Below are positions 20,285 to 24,847 of a stretch of DNA of 24,847 bases, in pieces. Location of the stretch: NCBI GenBank assembly GCA_046262435.1, contig JBHEMT010000133.1, positions 1 to 24,847 on the forward strand, in the 5' to 3' direction. Both the position numbers and the translations under genes were made by a program. The DNA comes from JBHEMT01 sp046262435 (GTDB taxonomy: Bacteria; Chloroflexota; Dormibacteria; Aeolococcales; Aeolococcaceae). The notes under the pieces were generated by a model. The model made no database searches and was not told where the DNA came from. It saw only the letters and a program-made list of their open reading frames with translations. Each line of letters starts with the position of its first letter. The stretch's first letter is position 1.

Positions 20285-21388
20285 TCAGCGGGCGGCACGT
20301 GCCGGCCGGCCGCGCCACGCCGGTGGCCTTCCCAGGATGCGGCGCAGCAGCGACTCGAGGGCGATCAGCTGGAGCAGTGCGGCTGTGGGCGGTGCCGCCC
20401 AGGCGAGGGCCGGCGGTACGCTCGCCTCGGCGTAGCGGGGTCGCAGCAACACCGCGGCGAGAGCCCAGGGGAGCAGTGCGGCAGCCACGGCCCGCGGCGA
20501 CCGCTGGCGCACCCCGCTGAGCACCAGCGACAGTGGTGCGCTCACCGCCACTCCGGCTCCGGCGACCAGGGCCCCCCGGCCCGGGCTGCCGGCGAGGAAG
20601 CCGGCAAGGTTCTTGGCGAAGCCGGCCCGCGCCTCGCGGAGCCCGCGGTACATCCGCACCTCGCCGGCCCATCCGGCCCGGAGCAACACCGGCCGGCCGC
20701 CCCGGTCGGCCAGCAGTGCCCCGAGTGCGGCGTCCTCGACAACCGAGCCGCGCACCCGGGGGTGACCATGCCCTCCGCACGAGCGGTAGGCGGCCGCCGA
20801 GATCACGATGCACTGTCCGTTGAGCAGGCGGCCGGCGCCCGGCAGGCCGACCAGGTACTGCCACCAGGCGAGGGGCACGAGCAACCCGTCGCCGAGCAGG
20901 GTGCAACGCTGCCTGAGCAGGGGCGATGCGGCCACCGCGCCGCTCCGCCGGCAGTGCTCCACAAGCGCGCTGAGCGCGGCGGGATGAAGGTCCACGTCGG
21001 CATCGACGAAGGCCAGCCACGTGGCGCTGGACAGGGCGGCCCCGGCGGCGCAGGCGTTGGGCTTGCCCATCCAGCCCGGCGGCGGACCGCTGAGCCGGGT
21101 CACCTCCGCCCCCGCCGCAGCAGCGAGAGCTGCGGTGGCGTCGGCGGAGCCGTCGTCCACGACCAGGACCCGGCCGACCCCGGTACTCCGGCGGAGCGCG
21201 GCGGCACAGCGCCCGATGGTGGCCGCCTCGTCGCGCGCCGGCACCACGACGTCGATCGTGAGAGCGGCCGGCTCGTCAGCTGGGACGGGCTCCAGCTCGG
21301 GGAGGCGGGCCAGGGTGCGGCGGCGGAGTGCTTCGGCAAGCGTGATCCCCAGGCTCACCCAGAGCGCCGCCGCCTGCCGGCCGATCAC
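20285..21388 (-). CDS. GT2 membrane glycosyltransferase, CrtQ/HpnB-like (367 aa)
   Basis: Inverting GT-A glycosyltransferase anchored in the membrane. An N-terminal hydrophobic stretch precedes IDVVVPARDEAATIGRCAAAL. VVDDGSADATAALA is the nucleotide-binding loop, FVDADVDLHP the metal-binding DxD, and GSVVEDAALGALL carries the catalytic ED. RMYRGLREARAGFAKNLAGF follows as in CrtQ-type enzymes. GPPPGWMGKPNACAAGA is also typical of that group. Three hydrophobic segments close the protein. GTG 21388 is divergent from crtYc with a 74-nt gap, so the sugar acceptor may be a carotenoid; a hopanoid or glycolipid is the alternative. Confidence 0.8.
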   Translation of the reverse strand: MIGRQAAALWVSLGITLAEALRRRTLARLPELEPVPADEPAALTIDVVVPARDEAATIGRCAAALRRSTGVGRVLVVDDGSADATAALAAAAGAEVTRLSGPPPGWMGKPNACAAGAALSSATWLAFVDADVDLHPAALSALVEHCRRSGAVAASPLLRQRCTLLGDGLLVPLAWWQYLVGLPGAGRLLNGQCIVISAAAYRSCGGHGHPRVRGSVVEDAALGALLADRGGRPVLLRAGWAGEVRMYRGLREARAGFAKNLAGFLAGSPGRGALVAGAGVAVSAPLSLVLSGVRQRSPRAVAAALLPWALAAVLLRPRYAEASVPPALAWAAPPTAALLQLIALESLLRRILGRPPAWRGRPARAAR

Positions 21389-21407
21389 CGCGTGCCGGGG
21401 CCCCGCG

Positions 21408-21413
21408 TATGGT
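21408..21413 (+). promoter_or_regulatory. Probable -10 (TATGGT) of the crt operon
   Basis: TATGGT in the 74-nt divergent gap, about 50 nt before GTG 21463. An 8-bp palindrome, GAGATCTC (21417-21424), follows near the expected transcript start, and AGGGGA lies shortly before the GTG as ribosome site. This gene therefore has a leader, unlike many neighbours. Confidence 0.4.
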
Positions 21414-21462
21414 CGAGAGATCTCCGGGACGAGATCCTCCGTACCATCGCCAGGGGACCCCC

Positions 21463-21774
21463 GTGACCTATCTGCAGTTTCTCGCCATCTTTCTGCTTCC
21501 GCCGATCGCGTTGCTGCTCGTCCTTGGGCGCCGGCGTCTGCATCGCGCTCTCGGCTGGCAGCTCCTCGCCATTGTGGTGGTCGCGGTGGTCTACACCGGG
21601 CCCTGGGATGCAGGCCTGATCGCCAACGGGGTGTGGTCCTATCCCCGAGCCCAGGTCGCCGGGCCCGCCGTGCTGCGCGTGCCCCTCGAGGAGTTCGGCT
21701 TCTATGGCCTGCAGACGGTGCTCACCGGTCTGGTCACTGCGCTGCTCTGGCGGCGCCTGGCGGGGGAGGGCTGA
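21463..21774 (+). CDS. crtYc: Lycopene cyclase domain protein, first half (103 aa)
   Basis: Small membrane subunit of the two-part lycopene cyclase found in actinobacteria and relatives; with CrtYd it closes the end rings of lycopene. Three hydrophobic helices are visible (YLQFLAIFLLPPIALLLVL; ALGWQLLAIVVVAVVYTGPWD; FGFYGLQTVLTGLVTALLW), and the family PxEE motif appears as RVPLEEFGFYGLQ. GTG 21463 has AGGGGA upstream and gives MTYLQFLAIFLLPP. The frame stays open past the stop into the second half: TGA at 21772 is followed in the same frame by the CrtYd-like sequence. Confidence 0.85.
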   Translation: MTYLQFLAIFLLPPIALLLVLGRRRLHRALGWQLLAIVVVAVVYTGPWDAGLIANGVWSYPRAQVAGPAVLRVPLEEFGFYGLQTVLTGLVTALLWRRLAGEG

Positions 21775-21804
21775 GCCGTCTTCGGTCACCTCACCTACTT
21801 CGGC

Positions 21805-22146
21805 ATGCTGCTGCCCTGGGCGCTCCCGGTGCTGCTGATCCAGTGGCTGGCCGGCCGCAGAGCCCTGCGCCGCCGGCTGGGGTTGATGCTGGTGTCCGCC
21901 GTCCTGCCCACCCTGTACCTGGTGCTCAGCGACGCGGTGGCGCTACGTGTGGGCATCTGGCACATCCACGCCGACCGCATCATCGGGGTGTACCTGGGCA
22001 ACGTGCCGCTGGAGGAGGCGTTGTTCTTCCTGCTCACCGATCTCATGGTGGTACAGAGCGTGATCCTGCTCAACGCCCCTGAAATGCGCGGCCTCGCCAA
22101 CCGCCTCCTGCACCGCCGTCGCCGAACCCCGAGGACCAGCTCATGA
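21805..22146 (+). CDS. crtYd: Lycopene cyclase domain protein, second half (113 aa)
   Basis: Partner of CrtYc with three or four hydrophobic helices and the PxEE motif in GNVPLEEALFFLLTDLMVVQ. The first usable start, ATG 21805, gives MLLPWALPVLLIQWLAG. The recognisable domain seems to begin earlier: in the same frame GHLTYFG precedes this ATG, matching the VTYLQFLA that opens CrtYc, and no ATG, GTG or TTG lies between the TGA at 21772 and 21805. The best ribosome site, GGGGGAGGG, lies just before that TGA. The true start is therefore uncertain. The stop overlaps the crtI ATG (ATGA). Confidence 0.75.
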   Translation: MLLPWALPVLLIQWLAGRRALRRRLGLMLVSAVLPTLYLVLSDAVALRVGIWHIHADRIIGVYLGNVPLEEALFFLLTDLMVVQSVILLNAPEMRGLANRLLHRRRRTPRTSS

Positions 22147-23726
22147 CCGACCTGCTAGAGCCCACCGGGACCCGCTTCGGCCCCCCCGAGCAGGGGTCGT
22201 TGCCGCCTCCCCCGCGGACCGGGGTGGCACGCCGCTCCGCGGTGGTGATCGGGGCTGGTCTCGGCGGACTGGCCCTCGCGCTGCGGTTGCAGAACATGGG
22301 GTACGCCACCACGGTGGTGGAGAAGAACAGCGTTCCCGGCGGACGCTGCAACAGGTACGAGCAGGACGGATTTCGCTTCGATACGGGGCCCACCCTGCTG
22401 CTGATGCGCGACGTCCTCGAGCGCCTCTTCCATGAGACCGGGCACCGCCTCGACGACGAGCTCGAGCTGGTGCGGATGAAGCCCAACTACCGCATCCACT
22501 TCGCCGACGGCGCCTCCCTGCTGATCAGCTCCGACGTTCAGGAGATGCGTGACGGGCTCGAGCGGTTCGAAGCCGGGGCAGGGGACGCGTTTGTGCGCTT
22601 TCTCGCCGACGCCGGCTACAAGTACCGGGTCTCGCGCGACAAGTTTGTGGAGCGCAACTTCACCAACTGGGGCCAGTTCCTGACCCCGGGCAACCTGCCT
22701 CGTTTTTTCGACACGGGTGCGCTGCGCCGACTTGGTCCGCACCTGGCGCGGTACTTCCACGACCCTCGGCTGCAGATCGCGTTCTCCTTTCAGTCGATGT
22801 ATCTGGGCATCGCTCCGCGCGACGCCCCCGCGGTGTACTCGCTGCTGCCGTACACCGAGCTCACCGAGGGGATCTGGTACCCGATGGGCGGGATGTACGC
22901 CATTGTCGAGGCGCTGGTGCGTGTCCTCGAGCGGGACGGCGGCGTGCTGCGATGCAACGCCGAGGTGACCCACATCGACACCGCTGGTGGCCGGGCGCGG
23001 GGGGTGATGCTCGCAGACGGCACCCGCGTCGGCGCCGACCTGGTGGTGTGCAACGCCGACCTTCCGTGGGCGTACGACAACCTGCTCGATGACGTGGTTC
23101 GCGCGCCCTACAGCCCTGCCAAGCTCGAGCGGCTCCGCTACGGCAGCTCAGCGCTGATGCTCTACCTCGGGGTCAAGGGCGCCCCGGCCGGCCTGATCCA
23201 CCACAACGTCTACATCGGCGCTGACGTCCGGCAGAATTTTGACGACATCTTCAAGCACCCAGCGATCCCCCACGACCCGGCCCTGTACGTCAACCTCAGC
23301 TCTCGCACCGACCCGAGCCTCGCACCTGCCGGTCATGACACCGTGTACGTGCTTGCGCCGGCACCGCTTGCCGGCACCGCGGCCTGGCAGCAGGGGGGAG
23401 CTGAGCTGTACCGAGAGCGCATCCTCGACGGCATGCGTCACTTCGGCATGGCCGACATCCGCGAGCGCATCGTCTCCGAGCGCCTGGTCACGCCATCCGA
23501 CTGGGCGCGCGACTACAACCTGCGCAAGGGCGCGACCTTCGGTATCGCTCACGACATCTTCCAGGTGGGCATCATGCGGCCCGCCAACCGCCACCGCAGC
23601 GTGAGCAACCTCTACTTCGTGGGCGCCAGCACCCAGCCGGGCGGCGGGATTCCCATGGTGTTCCTTGGCGCGCGGCTGGTGGCCGAGCGGGTCGCCGCGG
23701 AGATCGGGCTTGGTAGCGGCCACTGA
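22143..23726 (+). CDS. crtI: Phytoene desaturase-family FAD enzyme (527 aa)
   Basis: Membrane-associated FAD enzyme that introduces double bonds into phytoene, giving lycopene or a related polyene. The dinucleotide fold is VVIGAGLGGLALALRLQNMG (residues ~36-55), followed by VVEKNSVPGGRCNRYEQDGF and FDTGPTLLLM. The C-terminal FAD motif is LYFVGASTQPGGGIPMVFLGA. Length and order fit CrtI. A ~30-residue Pro-rich tail precedes the fold. The start ATG overlaps crtYd and the end overlaps crtB by 17 bp. The number of desaturation steps cannot be read from sequence; closely related ketolases/CrtN enzymes are a less likely reading. Confidence 0.92.
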   Translation: MTDLLEPTGTRFGPPEQGSLPPPPRTGVARRSAVVIGAGLGGLALALRLQNMGYATTVVEKNSVPGGRCNRYEQDGFRFDTGPTLLLMRDVLERLFHETGHRLDDELELVRMKPNYRIHFADGASLLISSDVQEMRDGLERFEAGAGDAFVRFLADAGYKYRVSRDKFVERNFTNWGQFLTPGNLPRFFDTGALRRLGPHLARYFHDPRLQIAFSFQSMYLGIAPRDAPAVYSLLPYTELTEGIWYPMGGMYAIVEALVRVLERDGGVLRCNAEVTHIDTAGGRARGVMLADGTRVGADLVVCNADLPWAYDNLLDDVVRAPYSPAKLERLRYGSSALMLYLGVKGAPAGLIHHNVYIGADVRQNFDDIFKHPAIPHDPALYVNLSSRTDPSLAPAGHDTVYVLAPAPLAGTAAWQQGGAELYRERILDGMRHFGMADIRERIVSERLVTPSDWARDYNLRKGATFGIAHDIFQVGIMRPANRHRSVSNLYFVGASTQPGGGIPMVFLGARLVAERVAAEIGLGSGH

Positions 23727-24582
23727 TCTCAGTGAGTGCCGCCGGGTCATCCGGCGGCATGCCCGCTCGTTCGCCTTTGCCGCCCGCTTTCTTCCCCGTG
23801 ATGTCCGCGACGACGTTGCCGTGGTGTACGCCTACTACCGCGTCGTCGACGACCTTGTCGACGAGAACACCGGCGCGTTGAGCCGGGCCGAGATCGAGGC
23901 CCAGCTCACCGCCTGGGACAGCTGGCTGGCCGCGGGGACACCACGCTGCGACAGTGACGCTGTGCACCGCGCCCTGCCGGAGGTCATCGTTCGCAGAGCC
24001 CTGGACCGGGACGCGCTGCGCCGTGTGATCGCCGGGCAGCGCGCCGACCTGGTGCACCGCCGGCCGGCCACCCTGGCCGAGCTGGAGGAGTACTCCTACG
24101 ACGTGGCCGGGTCGGTCGGGGTGGTGATGGCGAGCCTGCTCGGTGCCACCGATCCGCGGGCCCGGGCGCATGCTGCCGACCTGGGATGCGCCATGCAGCT
24201 CACCAACATCTGTCGCGACGTCGACGAGGACCTGGCCCGCGGCAGGGTATATCTGCCCGTCGACGTCTGCGCCGCGGCGCAGTGCGACGATCGGGCGCTC
24301 GGCGAGCGCAGCGCCAGCCCCGAGGTGCGCGCCGCAGTGCGCGCCCTGGCGTTCCGGGCCACCGAGCTGTACAGCCGCGGCCTCGACGGGCTCGACTATC
24401 TCCCGGCGGCCACCCGTTTCCCCATCGCCGTGGCGGCGCGCGCGTATGGGGGGATTCTCGACCGTCTCGCCCAGCGCGACTACGACGTCTTCAGCGGCCG
24501 CGTGGCACTACGTGGACGACATCGCTGGGCTCTCGCAGCGCGCCTGTACGCAGGGCGCGCCCGCCACCGCCGGGCAATCTGA
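23710..24582 (+). CDS. crtB: Phytoene synthase (290 aa)
   Basis: Condenses two geranylgeranyl diphosphates into phytoene, the first committed step of the pathway. Both Asp-rich metal sites are present: YRVVDDLVDE (residues ~48-57) and NICRDVDEDLARGRVYLP. Other family segments are SFAFAARFLPRDVRDDVAVVYAYY and YSYDVAGSVGVVMASLLG. TTG 23710 was chosen because GGAG lies 7 nt upstream and LVAATDLSECRRVIRRHARSF fits the family; the frame is open from 23665. It is the last crt gene here. No GGPP synthase is in the window, so the substrate must come from genes elsewhere. Confidence 0.93.
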   Translation: MVAATDLSECRRVIRRHARSFAFAARFLPRDVRDDVAVVYAYYRVVDDLVDENTGALSRAEIEAQLTAWDSWLAAGTPRCDSDAVHRALPEVIVRRALDRDALRRVIAGQRADLVHRRPATLAELEEYSYDVAGSVGVVMASLLGATDPRARAHAADLGCAMQLTNICRDVDEDLARGRVYLPVDVCAAAQCDDRALGERSASPEVRAAVRALAFRATELYSRGLDGLDYLPAATRFPIAVAARAYGGILDRLAQRDYDVFSGRVALRGRHRWALAARLYAGRARHRRAI

Positions 24583-24715
24583 CCGCTTTCTCACCGGTTG
24601 GGGGGCCGATGCGCCGCCACTCCTGGCCCGGATTGCACGGCCGACCGCGCGGCCCGACCGGGTGAACGCCGGTCCATGGCAGCGCGGTGTGGCGGGAGCG
24701 GCGCACCCAATTCGG

Positions 24716-24756
24716 TTGCGTTCGGCTCTCCTGTGTCTAGAATACGGCCCGTATTC
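24716..24756 (+). promoter_or_regulatory. Promoter of the DUF5679-like gene overlapping a perfect inverted repeat
   Basis: TTGCGT (24716-24721), 16 nt, TAGAAT (24738-24743): the best -35/-10 pair in the window. GAATACGGCCCGTATTC (24740-24756; 7-bp arms, 3-nt centre) overlaps the -10 and the likely transcript start, where a bound repressor would block polymerase. The rest of the 226-nt gap after crtB (24583-24715) shows only GC-rich sequence with no clear gene or terminator. Confidence 0.65.
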
Positions 24757-24808
24757 GCCGGCGGGCGCCGTGCCCGACGTCACCACCCCACCCGCGAGGA
24801 CGAAAAAT

Positions 24809-24847
24809 ATGGCGGTCTCCGGCTACTGCCTCAAGTGCAAGAAGCAA
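24809..24847 (+). CDS. DUF5679-like zinc-ribbon protein, N-terminal fragment (cut by window end)
   Basis: Thirteen codons, MAVSGYCLKCKKQ, run to the last base. The CxxC knuckle after MxxxGY resembles the small DUF5679 zinc-ribbon proteins ('YCVKCRAK...') seen in actinobacteria and Chloroflexota, from memory. GAGGA lies 8 nt before the ATG. With so little sequence the family call rests on the start pattern alone. Confidence 0.6.
   Translation, partial: MAVSGYCLKCKKQ

Noticed and set aside
1..24847. tRNA genes, CRISPR arrays, insertion sequences or prophage genes
   Set aside because: No tRNA arm pattern, spaced repeats, transposase or phage-type protein was seen on either strand; base and codon use look even across the window.

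Overview
This 24.8 kb window is a chromosomal segment from a very GC-rich bacterium (third codon positions almost all G or C). It has no tRNA, rRNA, CRISPR array or insertion sequence that I can see. The gene content (DUF4081-type GNAT, DUF3052-type protein, AIM24/TIGR00266 protein, split glycine decarboxylase GcvPA/GcvPB, two-domain CrtYc/CrtYd-type lycopene cyclase, and the start of a DUF5679-like zinc-ribbon protein) suggests a soil-type lineage near Actinobacteria/Chloroflexota. Candidatus Dormibacterota is my best guess, but it is tentative. At least eight genes have a TANNNT -10 hexamer only 6-11 nt before the start codon, so many transcripts are probably leaderless.

Layout. 22-2697: GNAT; an SRPBCC protein followed by a sigma-70-like protein without region 4; an unknown 95-aa gene divergent from a DUF3052-like gene across a 12-bp palindrome. 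2694-4338 (minus): a small HTH regulator with its own promoter and nested palindromes, followed by DNA polymerase IV. 4320-6831 (minus): a three-gene unit joined by ATGA overlaps: NUDIX hydrolase, a disordered RGG-rich protein, and a HAD hydrolase. 6879-7840: hairpin terminator, a secreted SLT-type cell-wall hydrolase, and its long structured 5' leader. 7880-9950: an LCAD-like acyl-CoA dehydrogenase and an AIM24 protein. 10001-14074 (minus): gcvPA-gcvPB-pyrE-unknown, with ATGA overlaps at the first two junctions and a 2-nt gap at the last. 14138-14860: a decayed UppP-like fragment and two small genes. 14871-16393: an ECF sigma factor joined by ATGA to an O6-alkylguanine methyltransferase that carries an Ada-type four-cysteine zinc domain at its C-terminus. 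16432-18767: DedA membrane protein, a methyltransferase and a dienelactone hydrolase.

18779-24582 is a carotenoid-type locus. The plus strand carries crtYc, crtYd, crtI and crtB, tightly packed. The divergent minus strand carries a CrtQ/HpnB-like glycosyltransferase, a PlsC-like acyltransferase and a methyltransferase. CrtB would make phytoene, CrtI would desaturate it to lycopene, and CrtYc/Yd would cyclise the ends. The minus-strand genes could glycosylate and acylate a hydroxylated carotenoid, but that is inference, and no crtE or hydroxylase is in the window. The window ends inside a small zinc-ribbon gene with a well-formed promoter that overlaps a perfect inverted repeat.

The points I would follow first are the ECF sigma/inverted Ada-Ogt pair, the in-frame TGA between the two lycopene cyclase halves, the palindrome-rich HTH-dinB control region, and the structured leader of the cell-wall hydrolase.
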